A stretch of 64,000 nt of DNA. It comes from Phoronis australis. Lineage: Eukaryota; Phoronida; Phoronidae. The position numbers and the translations under genes were made by a program. This document shows positions 12,601 to 27,600 of the stretch, one piece after another (position 1 is the stretch's first letter; each line of letters opens with the position of its first letter). The notes below the pieces were generated by a model. The model had not been told where the DNA came from and searched no databases. It saw only the letters and a list, made by a program, of their open reading frames with translations. The DNA lies in NCBI GenBank assembly GCA_002633005.1, contig NMRA01000238.1:434001-498000 (forward strand). Reading direction: 5' to 3'.

Positions 12601-15600
12601 AATATAGTGACAAAGCAGGGGTAACTACCTTTACCTCCACCGTGATTGAGCCGGACACTTTGTCCGATTTGTTTGGTCGGCCAACAAGGGGGATGATCTG
12701 CCGAACTGTTGGATGACGACGCAGTTCATCCACTTTGATACTGCAGCATCCCAAGAAGTCGTCTGCAAACATAAAACATTTTGTTACAAGCAGACAATTG
12801 ATATGCACTTTCGACACGATCAGAGAACAGTGTTTGGAGAGATTCCACGAGTTTTCCATCATAAATTCGAGTTGTTTTCCTACAAAAAGAAGGTGTGCGG
12901 TATTTTTCCTATTGATTTTGCCACAATCATAACACGACTGGTAAAGCCCAAAGGTTTTTTAACAATCAAGAGGAATTTTTCAAGAATGTTAACCATTATT
13001 CATTTCCCATGAATTATTCATAAATATCAACTACTTTTAACATTCTCCAGGTTTTCATGGTAAGAAGAAACAAAGTAACATAAGAGGATGGAGTGAATTG
13101 GTGATACATTCTTTTCGCACAACCAACAAATCACTTACTAAATGGCGATGTCACTAACTAGTAGCTCCCATTATCAAACAAAGGGAAGTACTATAATGTC
13201 ACTACCTAGTAGCTCTCATTATCAAACAAAAGGAAGTACTAAATGTAAAGACAAACAACGGTCCTTTCAAGGACAATTTATTTAGAATTATTCACGGAGC
13301 TAAGCTTTTCCAGGATTTGAAAAGTTGTTCTTCTATTCAGTCACCATGAAAATTTCTTTAGCGATTTAAACATGGGGCATTGCAAAACCAGACTTCAGGA
13401 TATTGATTACAGTTTCTTGCAACCAAAGCCAGGGCCTCCTGGTAACAATGCCCAAGTTAGGCCAAATTGAACCCAAATGCTGTACGTGATACCCAAACAG
13501 AAGCAGAAATGATGGCATGGTTCCTTCTTTGACAGACATTTGTGTTCTTGTTCCTTTTTGACAAAGACTTCAACATTGGGGAATAGTAATGTCAAAGTCC
13601 ATATTCAATATAGCTTTCTTTTGGAAACTACAACTGCCAGGGTTACCTTCCGGAGGCTTATCTCTGTCGAATAACTCAAAGTTGACTTCTTGACTCGCGT
13701 TTGTTAAATCACTGAAATGATAAAAAACACGTCTAGATGGGGTAAATTCTGAAGAAGTAAATCAACACTGGAGAAGAAAGCCACATGCAGTATATTGAAC
13801 TGTAGCAAAATCACAGAATTTAGCTTCACACGTTTTCACGCAAACCACTATCTGTTGAACGAGAAGCTTATGTAAGATTGGGAATTGATGTAATTATAAG
13901 AAGTGTTGTCAAATATAAAGTCAGCTTACCAAGAGCTCGCACTTATGTCATAGAAGCCACTAAGGACTGCTAAATCATTGCATATGATTTTGTAGCTGAG
14001 GGACAATGTGTTTATTTAACCTTAATGAGAGTCACAATAGGAAGAAACCAAATATCATGTAATAGATATCGTAGATGAAATTGTTTTTGCATACTCAAAT
14101 CTAAACTCACTTACAAATATGTATAAAAATCATTAATTTTACGACTTATGTAAAATACTGTTACAAGTAAACAGTTTGATTGTTCATCATACAGTATTAA
14201 ACAACGACTTCACTCGGACTCCGTTGGCGTTCTGAGCGACAACGCCCCCTGCGAACAAAGACTACGTCGCAGAACTGAAGTGCAGAAACACCTAGCTACA
14301 CGTACAAAAGAAAATGCTCGTCCCAGAATGGGTTGATTGTGTTCTTGACGACGCTAGTCGTGTGGCGCTGCGGTGGTTCATCCATGGCCACGATACAATA
14401 AGGATCCGTACAACCTGTAATAACACAAACAACATAGTATACTTATCACACAAACAACACAGTATACTTGAGCTTAAATAAGTACAACTTTACTGACAAG
14501 TGCGTGTATTGTGCTAAATACGTCCATTACTACATAGATTTCAATTCAGTAAGAGTGTATTATTCACGGAAAGTAGAAAGCCTGTGGAATTTGATTTTTT
14601 ACCAATCTGCCAGTAATTGGGTCACATGGACATGTCTTTTTACAACAATTTTGCAAAAAAGACAGCAAAACAATGGCACCAATAATATGAACGGATTTCT
14701 TTCAAACGCATTTGTATGAAAAAATTAAAGGATGAAATCTCAAAAACTGCTACATTTTCTTAAATAATGTTTTGTTTTATGCAACGTTTGATTTTTTTTT
14801 CATGAAAATCATATTTTTGACAGCCCTTCACACAAAAGTATAGCGTTTAAAAAACGATTCCTGTTTTTAAGAACAGTCATAATATCTATAAGTTTCATTT
14901 GAATACGAGAGATATGACATTTTGAAGTTTGCCAAATTTGAAATTTTCCTAGGGTCCTATGTAACATAAATAAGTTACCTTGGGATCACAAGACAGACCA
15001 AATCTCCTGCTGTTTAGTGTCCAACATTGATAATTAATTTCATGAGCCGTATTTCACAATAAAGTCAAGAGTATGGTCACTATCCCATTAGGGAAACTTC
15101 GGTAAAAGCAGTTTCCCTTCTAACGGGAAAGTGACATTATTAACTAATTTTAGATAACAAGCTAGTCTTGCCTTCACACAATCTTTAAGAGTAAATCAAG
15201 ACGTCTCCATTTAAGACAAATAGTGCGGTATGAGGCGTTAGCAAAATTAATCATTCATCAAGTAAAGTTGTCAATAGACTAATGGTAAAGAGAGAAAGAA
15301 GTGCAATAAAAAAAACAAGGCAATTGTGTCACATATGTAACACTGAACAAGACATAGAACAATGAGAACTGCACTTGATTTACGAATCTTAGCAAACAAA
15401 TGCCACTGCTGATGACAATCGTTAATTTTCTTCAAAAAAGAAGAAAAGCTCGAACATTTAGTAGTTCATAAGCTGGAACAATCATACAATGTTAGTTCAG
15501 TGGAAAGTGTGTCATAATATTTGACGACTGTTGCAGACAATGCTCAGGTTTTGGGTAGGGTTCGCACCAACAGTATAAAGTAAACTGCGATTTGAAAGCC

Positions 15601-18600
15601 AGGACAGCACAAACGGGAGACTCACAGGGCAGTGTTAAATAAAGAGGGCCTTCTGCTTTATAATCTGATTTGACTAGGAAAAGAACCGTTGAATCTACAA
15701 GGGGATATGACATTTGAGAGATCAGGGTCACATGTCACTAACAGACGGCATGCACTTAATGCAGGTGAACTGCTGTTTTTCATTGCAGCACAACTGATGT
15801 TTAAACAATCCCAATATCACTCCATTTTGATAGGCAATCCGGCAAAACTGGTAAAAAAAGATTGGAGTAATTACATTTCTTGCGATCAACTGAAGCAACT
15901 ACGTGATAACCTAAAACAAAACAAAATCATGCATCACACATGCATTAATCATTTCCATATCTTTAGATAAGATGCCAAAGCCTGCTCCTGAGTCACTCAC
16001 CCAGAGTTACAGGGTTCAGCCAGATCAACTGGCTAAAAGATCCGATTGGTTTACCAATCAAATGTTCCAAAGTGTTGGCCTGGGTGACTCGCCAGGATAG
16101 TGAATCATGTGCAGCCAATGACTCAGGCGTGTGATTGGTTGAGCTCATTTGCATCTCATGCTGGTTACAACATGCTCCTTTGTGACCTACCAAAACGTCT
16201 ACCATGCCACGAAAGCCCACGCGCACCAGCTATTTTGACAAGCAGACGTCTATAGCGTGTTCGGTTGGAAAACCTGGCTCTGTGAATGCCCAACAGGCTG
16301 GGCAATGATGTGGTGCTACCTGATTGGTCAAAATTTGGCAGCAATTTGATGTGATTAGTGAGAATTGAACTTCCAAGTTACAAAGACCATGTGTCTTATA
16401 ACAACAGAAATCAAAAATGGAAAGTAAAATAATTTGTGGTAGTTTAAATGAATGAGGAGTACTTTCGGAAAAAACAGCAGGAGCACTGACTTATATGTTG
16501 ATAAACTAATGGAAAGCACAACACAATGCAAAGGTGGTATGGGGATTTTAAAGATACAATCATTAACAACTGATCCATATTTTGAAACTAAAGTTAACAT
16601 GCCAAATTCAACTAATGGGCATTAAGACAAAAACAAAGCAAACAAACAAACAAACAAACAAAAACTACATCAAAGTAAACTCAGGTGGTTAGGTTGAAAA
16701 CTACACCAATTACTACACAACTAAACAATCATTGACCTCTACACAATCATTGACCTCTATTAGCTTGGTATGGACCTGTCATTTGCTACACCCAACACTG
16801 ACTACTGGCTAAACAATCATTGACCTCTATTAGCTTGGTATGGACCTGTCATTTGCTACACCCAACACTGACTACTGGCTAACAAGCTACTGAGATGCCA
16901 TTTATCATTTATAAATACAATATTCAAGAAATGAAGAAATGACCACAATTACAATTACATCAAAAATCTTACCAAATTCCCTAGCACCAATTGTACTACC
17001 CTTGATGACCTTGACTAGCAGACGACGATCTTGAAAGCGAGGCGGCTTTGGAGGTGCAGCAAGCTAACAGAAGGAACATGATATGAATTGACACCTGGTA
17101 TAATACCTTAACAGAGTTGTACAAAAAGATTTGATACAGTTATCATTTTTACATTGTTCTAAGACTGGCAACCTAAAGTAACTATGAATAAATGAATTGT
17201 GACAAATCATTGTAGTACAGTACAAAACATGCCAAAATAGAATTTCCTTGATGTTTGTTTTTGTTTATGAAAATAGATGAAATGAAATTCAAAACTTTCT
17301 GATGAATGGAAAACCTCGTAAGCTCTCTGGCAAGTGACATACACGCAACCTTGTTTTAGCAGAAAACCAGGAATTTTTTCTAAATGAAAAAAAACTTTTT
17401 TGTAGAAAAAACAACATTTTGCCATCCTTTTCACCAGAGAATATAATTTTCTTTGGTATCTGGAATAATCCTGCAATCATTTTTGCAAAACATTTATTAA
17501 ATAAACAATAAGAATTTGAACATACAACAAAAAATAACCCACAAAAATAGTGTCACCACACCTGCATACCATTTTTAATTAACAACAAACTGACAATAAG
17601 TCCTCAAGACTCAAGTTCAAGTAGATGCTACAGAAGCAAGAATGAACAGTACAAAGGCACATCTTCATGAAACAGTTTTTAACTGACAGTGACACTGACT
17701 TAGTGCTCAATCCAATGCTACCAGCTCTTTTAGCACAAAACCTGCAATCTACATGCTAAAAATCTGTATTTTAGAGTAGAAAAATCCTATGATTTCCAAT
17801 GTTTTCAGAAAGCTTAAGTTTCAATCAAAATACAGTTTGATACACTCAAACAAAATATTTTCAGCTTCAAATCCTACTCAACTAAAAAGTGATCATTAAC
17901 TCCATGTTGACCAGTTAGCATAATTTCTCCCCACAGGACCACAACCCAGAAAATCTTGCTATCTCATAGTAACACCTAATCTACCATAGTGTTGCAGGCC
18001 CCTGGACACTCAACACTGAAGTCGGCGTGACAAAATGCGGTGCATTTCTTTCCCAATGTAATCCAGTTCCTTAAAATGTTTGTCTCCGAAACTCCACTCT
18101 TGACATCTTGACAGTCATGTTCCAAAGCACATTAATATCCCATATTTTAATGCCAACTAAGCACATTTTTCATTGGTCAATCATTCATAAACTCACTTCA
18201 ATTGACCAATCATGAATTGAAAAAAAACACTTTCTAAACTTACACCGTACACTAGAACTCAGGATACCTCTAATTTTGGATCTTGAACTCTCAACTATTT
18301 CCATCATTTCGCTGAGTTTTATGCTTCAATCTTCACCAATTTGCTGTTTCAAATGAACTCTGACAACTTAAAACATTTCTACTTTCATCTGACGTTGTTC
18401 CCGAGAAATAAATCCTCAAAATCTGTAATCCTTTAAACCCGTCCGCAGTGTTGTTTAGGCCCCAAAACTGCCTAGAATACAGGCAAGTTCATAATGAACC
18501 TATTACTGTTTCAAATGCAAACATACTATTTCAAATGTTTGTCCACCTACTATGTGCTTTTAGCGTGTCCCATCTTGCTTTGCTGCAATAGCACATCAAA

Positions 18601-21600
18601 AGCATTACAAGCAGTTGTCAGTACAGTTAAATCACACTGGTCAACCATACCTCGGACTTATTTTCAGTCGATTTGATACGTTCATAAGCCTCCGTATAAC
18701 GACCCAGTGACGAGAGAGTGACATTTGTAGGACAGTGGTGGAATATATCACTAACCAGTTCATTCAGTTGAAGTTGGAAGTCTGTGTCAACCACGTACTG
18801 GAAGAAGACCGACAGATGAAGAAAAATTAAATTACATGTGGAATTCAATGACTGTCAAAGTTATGAGCAAATGTTATAAACATTGAGTTATTTTGTTTTT
18901 TCAAGACAGCCTCATACTGATAGCTGTAGTTGTTCAAAAGAGGTTTTTGTTACAGGGTCAATCTTAATGCATTATTTTGAACAAGTAAACTGCTGCAGCC
19001 ATCTTCAAATTTGACACGTCTCAACTCGTTCCACACTGAAATAAAAACAAATTTCTCCAGACTTCGAAAGAATTTAGAAAACTGTTCAACAAATGTTTCA
19101 TTCTTTAATGTTTTTTTAACTCAAAGAAGTTCATTGATAATCAATTGGAAATTTATTCTAAAACCTTAAGAGGCATGGAACACAAAAACTCATAAAGAAT
19201 ACCTTTTACACAGATTGTGGCAAATCTATTTCTTGAGGATACTAATGTGAGAGCTTTTCACTTTGAATATTGCAAGAATTTCTAGAAAAATTATCAGATT
19301 CCCTATTTTTTTAACCACAGATGAAATAAAAACTCTTTCATCCCAATAAAGTTTCCAAATTCTCCACCCCTAATACTAATATATATAAATACACATGCAT
19401 GCGCTCAAAGAAGTCGGACAGGCTGCTGCTTGAAATCGTCATTCGTTTTTACCTCAAAGGTCAAAGGTTACATTTTCCATGTAAGGGAAATGTGCTACAT
19501 CTAAGTCTTGCTGTACCAAAGAACGAGATGTGCATCGCGGTGTGGGAGAAAATCAATCCAGCGATGAGCAGACGACAGATCGTTTTTTGAAATTTCAAAC
19601 TCAACGACAAATGTTTTGACATCAACAAAAATTCGAAATCTTTACAAGCAAACTGTAAAAACACCTGGTGAACAGTTTGGCTTCCGTTTCAGTGGCAGAG
19701 AAACACGTTGAATAATGCAGTTTAGTCTTGTTTTTCGCGTTCTATGCCACCTTAAGACTGAATTCAGTAGGTAAGCCTGTGATGACAATTGTCCCAAAAG
19801 TAATGTAACTGTCAACAGGCTGGGGAATGAGTTGGTTCCATATCTGAACACTTCAGTTTCACGGGTCTTAATAATTCGCATTTAGCAACAAAAAATACAT
19901 TACCAAAACCATCTCAACTGGTTACACTGAAGACAAATGGCAACAATTCAACACACAAAAAGTGGGATGTGAAAATTTTGTATTCTCCACATAGCACCAA
20001 ATTAATATTTTGCCAAGTTTGACAATGAAAATTAAAGAAATTCTGGACATTCTCAAAAATGTTAAAAGCACATTGAAAAAGGTGATTTTTGACAATACCT
20101 TCTTTCCACAATGACTGTACCTGAGAAGTAGGTGTTAATGTGAAAATAAGATCAGGATGTCCAACAAATCTGGCAACAGCATGTACTTCATCATTCTGGC
20201 AGGATGCTTGTATACAGAGCTAAAACAACAGGGCAAATGTAATGCAAGGGCAAATGGGTGATCACAGAGATTTGAACAATCCACACAGAACACTGACCAT
20301 CTTATCCAAACTGCTAGGCTCAAGATTTATGGCAATACAAACTGTTAGGATCAAGACTTTGTAAAGAAAACCCCCCAGTACCAAGATATTGTAATACAAA
20401 CTATTGGGATCAAGATTGGAATACAAACTACTGAAATGAAGATGTCAAAATACAAACTATTGGGATCAAGATATCAAAATACAAACTATTGGGATCAGAT
20501 GTTTTAATACGAACTATTGGGATCAAGACATAATACAAACTATTGGGATCAAGATGTTGTAACACAAACTATTGGGATCAAGATGGTGTAATACAAACTA
20601 TTGGGATCAAGATTTTGTAATACAAATTGTTGGAATCACGATGTTGTAAAACAAACTATTGTGATCAAGATGTAATATCAACTACTGGGATAAAGATGTT
20701 GTAATACAAACTATTGTGATCAAGATGTTGTAATGCAAACTACTGAGAACAAGATATTGCAATACAAACTATTAGGATCAAGATTTTGTACTAAATTGAT
20801 AGAACCAAGGTTTTGTAATACGAACTGTTCGGACCAAATCTTGTAATACAGATTACTAGAATAAAGATTTTGTGATCCAAAAATGCAAGGGGATCAAGAT
20901 CTCATAATACAAACTGTTATCATCAAGTTTTGTGATACTAAGCCATGTTGGAAAGAAACTACACACGTGTTACAGCCCTGAAAATTTGAAATATTCCACG
21001 ATAATAAAAAGACATCAACAAATAATTTCAAAACACCGTTGCTGCTCTACAGATCAGGTTGTACAGATGTTAAGATGATCGTTTATAGTTATTTTCCACT
21101 CCTTGATCTCAATTTAAGAACTTAAAATGTGAATTACACAAAACCAGGTCAATGTCATTTGTCTGAAGCCCAGGCTATGGCTGCACTTGGTGCGCTTACC
21201 TAGTATTCAGCTGCATCAACTGTGCTATCTGTGCACCGTTGCATGGAATAGTCCTGAACAGAGACTCAGTTAAGCTCTCCCTAAATCTGATGCCTATTTG
21301 TGGACTTATGAAAACACTGAATTCTCCTTTCTAATGCTGTTTTATTTCATTACTAAGGCGATCTTTTTTTTTGATATGGACAGAGAGTAAACTCAACGTT
21401 TAATTCTCAGTATTATTGAAAATAAACAGGGACTGTTTCATGCAACACCCTTAATCAAGGACTAAGTCCCTGATTTCATTTAAATATAGATATATTATAG
21501 ATATATTAACATAAAGTGTCTTTAGTCAAAACGGAGGTCATAATAAAGATAAAATAGTAGAAAAGTAGAACATTTGTGAAAAAACAAAGACATAAATATG

Positions 21601-24600
21601 TAGAAAAATTGAGGAACTTAGTCCCTGTTTGAGACTGTTTCATGGAATCGGGCACTGATTGGTTTGTGAGCAGGAGGGATAACCCAACATATGCTGGGTG
21701 ACTCAACCAACTGTAGTAACTGTACTGCGATATATCAAAAGTTTGTTGAGATCATAAAATTGCAAGTCTGCCATCGTTTCTGAGAGTGGCTTTGAAACAT
21801 GACAATGTAGTGTTCCAATTGAAAAGTGCATCAATCATGGATAAATGAATTGGAAAATCAATAACCACCGTAACGAGCAGCAAAACTTGTCACTATTGAA
21901 TGCACAATGTGCATTGCTTTTATAGCATTGTATAGTACAGGCAATCAACTCAGATATAACATTCTTAAGGGAACAAAATATTCAGATTTACAATTATATG
22001 AAACACCTGCAGTCTCATTCTTTTAGAGATAACAAATTGACAGCCACTTTCACCACCAGGTTCAAGATTAAGACATTCAATCACATCGTGTTGAATGAAC
22101 TCATGTCTGATTTTTGTGCAGATAATATTCTTAGGTTTACCTCAATTTTAATGCAATTTGGGTAACCACAAAACAGGCATATTAAGCCTTACTACCTAAC
22201 AGCACGACATTCAGTAGACGTGTCTGTTTTAATGACATTTTTAAGCAAAATTTTGGATGCTTTACCATCAAATATTACATCAAAACGACTTTCTTTTATA
22301 AAGACTTCTGAGTGTCCTAAAACAGGAACCTTTAAAAACAATATACCATTTTTATATAAAAAAACACATACATGTATGTAGCACAAAACTCAAAACTTAC
22401 ACCGCACCATAGTAATGCCTGCATTAGTGGGAACACAGCTTGACACAACCATGATAAAAAGCTTGAACTAATAACTCATCTATTATAGGATTATATACCA
22501 AAATAATGGCCATAAATTTGCCATATATAAGACACCGCGGTGTAAAACATATCAAGCACAAATTCAATAGCCAACATTTGCACTGAACATAAAAAGAAAA
22601 GGCCATACTAAGGAAGGAACATTAAAAGACTATTGCTTGTTATGTGGGAATGTCGTCAGAGTTGTTAGGATGTCTAGCCCGCTGTTTTGCATTTAAACCA
22701 CTGTTGATCCACCTGGTACCATTCCCAAATTCTTATCCTCTGGTCTATTGCTTATTTCCAGCCACCTTGGAAACTTTATCACAATCCATCCATGATAGCT
22801 TTGAATTAACAGTCTATTAGAAGACAGACACCACTGACTACTTGACTATGTGAAAGACGATCACCAAAATAAAGCTTTTCAACCCTTACTTGGCAGAGCC
22901 TTTAAAGATGTGCAAACTTTCCCTAGAGACCAGCCAGTCATAGTCCAACGGGAGGTGGATTTTGATGGGTCCTGGATTCCCCTTTCCAGGCAATGGCCCA
23001 TCATCTTAAAGTCCTTTGGAAACTATGATCAGGCCCCTTTACAACTTCCTAGATCAGCCATGGACACTAAACTTACCTCTCCATGTATTTTCTGGAAGCG
23101 AAGCTTAAATCCGAGTTCTTCAAATCTTCGTAAAGGTGTGACGTAAAAGGTCACCTCAAGTTCTTGACAGTCAATGACAGCATTGACTGACTGAAACAAG
23201 AAGAATTTATTTTATTTTATTCGTTGTAGCATGGTAGCCTGGGGCCTTGCGAATCTAAACAAATAGGGCACAAAGGCACCATGGAAATGAACACTGTAAA
23301 ACTGATATTTAGGCCCACACACCTACTGCATGTATGTGAAAAAGAATACTTTCAAAGCATCTATACAGCCACCTCTCGTCAAATATCTAACTTTTGATTT
23401 GTATTTTTGTTTGTTCTTCATGCATTTCATTTCAAAGTTAACCTTTAATTGAATACACGTCAACGTCTACCATTTTTAACATATGTCTCATCCTTTTCAC
23501 TCAAGTAATGTGCATGGGCCTAAATACACACAGCTGCAATACAAACAAAGTACATACAAATTATAAATTATGGAAGCAAAGATGACAAAACGGTAACTAG
23601 CATTTTACCCAAGGCAAACTGTTTCATGCACTGTTCATAATTACCAAGTGAGAAAGGTTCACTTTGACTGATAAAAATCCATGTTATAAAGGTTCTGCTC
23701 ATCAGGACTTAGTAACTCTGCTTGGAAATATTCGACTTTATCCCATACAGGTTGAATCAGTCGACTGCAATACGGCCATGTGATATTGTTTCCATGTTCC
23801 CCTCCTGGACTACTTCAACAGTGCCCCCTGACATGGAAAACTAAAAAGGTAGGTCAATATCGACTCGATGTTGATAGTCTGTTCGATCATCAAACTTTCC
23901 CAATATAGTTTAAAGTAATACAATTGCAACGAATTACAGAATAAATAACCCTAAGCATGCAATCAGGTCCCAAACACGTCTGTCTCAGTTTTCAGTTGCT
24001 AAATATTACATTGTCTGCAATTCAGGCGCCGATTCCTCGGTAACTATATCATACCAAATATTTTCAGATGTTGTAAAGTTCAATGCACAGTTACCGTAAT
24101 TTTTGTTTTCACCTTTGTTACCTCTTTTCAAGTAATAAATCATTACATTTAAAACTGTTTCTTTAATTTACCAGAGAAAAATTGTAACCTAATGCACAAG
24201 TACATACAGATAGGATGTGGTCCATTATGTGAACAGTCTGAGTGAAGTACTTAAACAATCTGCCAAAAAAACGAAAGGAACTTAAGAATTCAAAGCGTAT
24301 GGGATAAAAACAACTTCGGTCAAGTTCCATACGCAGAATAATGTCTTGTGGGATATTACTTCATCTTTGCCACTCTTGGTACGTTTTGTGTATGTATTTC
24401 AGCAACACGTCATGGCTGGACAGAATAAACCAATACAGTTTATCCATCGGAACTGACCTATTGCAAGCTCCGCCCTCTTGTGTAATGTCGACAAAAAACA
24501 ATAAGTTTTACCGGGCAACATGTTGTTTGTCAGGTAAAATGGCGGCTTTGTAATGACGGTGTGTCAAGAATGATGCAATCTGATTGGTTAGTTAAGCCGT

Positions 24601-27600
24601 CACTCAAAGTCCTGGCGATAGGTCAATACTTGTTAGGCATCATAAGTATTTTTTGACATGATTAGTAACTCTGTAATGTCACTATACTGATCTCTGGCAT
24701 AAAATTTAAATACAGCATTGCAGGGAAGTCAATGTAACAGGCATCAGTTGTCATGTGCCACTGCGATTGGGTGACATTTTGAATTTTCTAGTATACTTTC
24801 AGGTCACATTTTCCCCATTTTTGATCAAAACCTGGGAAAAAAATTAGATGAGAGATCACTATTTTTCCTAGGTATAAGTCAGCTAATCCATCAACACCAC
24901 CCAGCAACGAAAAATCAAACTTTGTCTTCCCTAAGTATCCAAGGCAAAAATGCTACCAACAGCTCTTCTCTGGGCACCACACACAAGACGGACATGAAGT
25001 ATTTTTAAGTGGTTTATGGGTACCTCACAGAAAGCCCATAGAACTATAATTTGTGTAGAGCACGGTGTAGAGGTGTCCAGTTGAGGAGTTGAGGTATATG
25101 CCTATGCAATATCATGCTTTAGCATAATTGTAGCTCTTGGTATGAACATGAGTCTGTTTTTTTTTGTTTGGAAGCCTAGCCACACCACTAACTAAATGAA
25201 TACAGCCACCCCCCCCCCCAGCCCCGGGGTTAAGGGCGTCCTACTATAAGTGATAGTGCAAGAAGACAGCAAGCATAATATCTTCAAACCAGAAACTCTC
25301 CTGTTTGTTCATAATTCAACTTTTTATTGCATAATTCATACGCGGTCAAAATCCAACATTTTTCAAAAGCTTTCTAGAAAAGTCTTGTTTACAGTTATCC
25401 ATGACAAATTTACAAGGGAGCACTTCTTTATTTAGTAGTTAATTATCACAGTATCACTTGCTCCTCCAGTCCTGCACAAGCAACACATCAGGCCAAACCC
25501 ATCTAAAGAAACACGAAGGAGATCTCAAAGTTCATCAGAGGGTTATCCACCAATTAGAACAACTAATGGTCTGCGATATTTTTAGAAGCCTTAGTTTTCC
25601 CAGCAGGGTCCCCATGGTAGCTAGGATTATTAAGAATGGATCATATGTATTCTAGCAACTACATTGCAGCGCATACAAAACTGAAAAAACCACATAGAAT
25701 TATGGTCTCGGGTTTTCTAAAGGTGCAGCGCTGCATGCACATGTGCTTAAAGAAAAGTTCAACATTGGCAAAATTCCAGGATTTTGTGCCTCGCCAGCTC
25801 CATGTCAGCTGTTTTAAGATTAAGAATGAGCAGACAATGGAAAATATTTGTAACTGCATCACAGGATGTTACAAAGAATGAAAGTGTAATTGTACACAAG
25901 TCAACAAGATGGCTGTTTCAAAAAAGTTCTCAAAGTCATTTTGGTCTAAAGCCAGCACTTCATTTGACATACCTTCAGAGCATTTTATTAAATTTGGGCA
26001 GTTCTTAAGTAGACGAAAAGTTAAAACTAGTACGAGCCATCCGCGGCATTCTGTTGTATTCTGTTTGACTATTGTACCTGAGGGTGATATTGCTTAATAT
26101 TGAAACATCGTTCATGCTGCTCTCAAGCGTCATTTCTGTTTTCAGCTTCCCGCTTTAAATTTGACAAAAAACTAATATTGTTAAGCACTATCTTACAAGA
26201 AAATAGAACAAAAGAGGTTAAAGTCTCCACCTGACTCATTTTGAAAGTTTCTCTTAACTAATTTAAGAAAGGATCCTGGCCATTTCACCGGATATCAAGA
26301 GACCTTCCATCAGGAGACTTTCTTTTTGCAAATACTAACAATTAAAACGAAATATCAAGCCATCGCATTGATTTTCAAAAAAACAAACCTCAACTAAGTA
26401 ATCCATGTTACCCCACAGTAATCCACGTTACCCCACAGTAATCCACGTTACCCCCACAGTAATCCACATTACCCCCACAGTAATCCACGTTACCCCACAG
26501 TAATCGAACTTGTCCAAAAATCAATGTCAGTCATGCTTTCCTCAATTGGAAAGCAAATTTTTTTTCGTGAAGACCCAGCAAGGAACTAGATATTGGCTCG
26601 CAGGAAAAAAAATTGGCACTAGGAAGTACCACATCAGTTGGACACGTCCAAAAATCTATGTAAGATGTGGTGACGCCAATAGGACCACAACTTACTATAA
26701 ACTATGAAAATAATTCTTCAAGCACTTTGGTGGATAGAGAGGACTGCATGCCACAAGTGGAAGCAAAAATATTAAAAATGGCAGGTCTAGAATACGTTGA
26801 ATCCATACAAAAATGAGAACGTGTTGTCACCTCCTTAACAGAAACCTAACTGCCAAATTTAACCATCAAGAAACTCGGTAAATAAGGAGAGCAGAAAACC
26901 TAAGGGAGGTCTGAAAATAGGAATGTGTAGTCGTTTCTGAGACACAAATATATAAAATCCCTCAAGTAACTCAGTACTTATGAGAGGCCTATGTGAAAAA
27001 TAAAATTGCCTATAGGGGGCATAGCGGTAGTCCAATTTGTCTGAAAATTTGCTTGTGCCACGCCATCAACAACAGGAACGAGTGTACATAAGTTCATGAA
27101 CATCCATTAAGAGCGAAGGCTAGACAGTGGATGCCAGATAGTCAGAGATGACAGCATACAAGCAGCAAGGGTGAATTTCATCCTTGGGATAATTAAGGCA
27201 GTTATTAGCGGGCATTTGGCTAATGTTCAGGTACTGGGGATACAGTGAGAAGAGAGTGGGCGTATCTGTATGGAAGCAAATTACATCAAGTTCATTAGGT
27301 TTAATCAATAACGTTGGAGCCAAGACCTTGACAAGATAGCAGTGATATTTTTCAAGAAAATAGAAGAACACCGTTGCAATAAAATGAAATCATTGTTTTC
27401 TTGGACGCAAAACTGCACTTTTGTTTGAATTTAAGCCATGTACCTAGGAGCAAATGTAAGCATGTAAATTAAGCAAGGACAAGAAAAGAAAATAATTCGT
27501 TCTGGTCAGTTGTTTTTTAAATTGATGTGGGGATGCTGTACTTTGTTTTCAGTTGCCATATCTTTTGAAAGAATGCGTCAGGGTCATTCTCTTCCCAAAG

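Noticed and set aside
25205-25226. Poly-C run as a regulatory G-quadruplex
   Set aside because: A single C tract with no further spaced runs; not enough for a quadruplex claim.
25448-25505. Strong acceptor (TGTTTCTTTAG) with a usable donor on the minus strand
   Set aside because: The required phase meets a stop codon, and the other frames give no SMP-like peptide.
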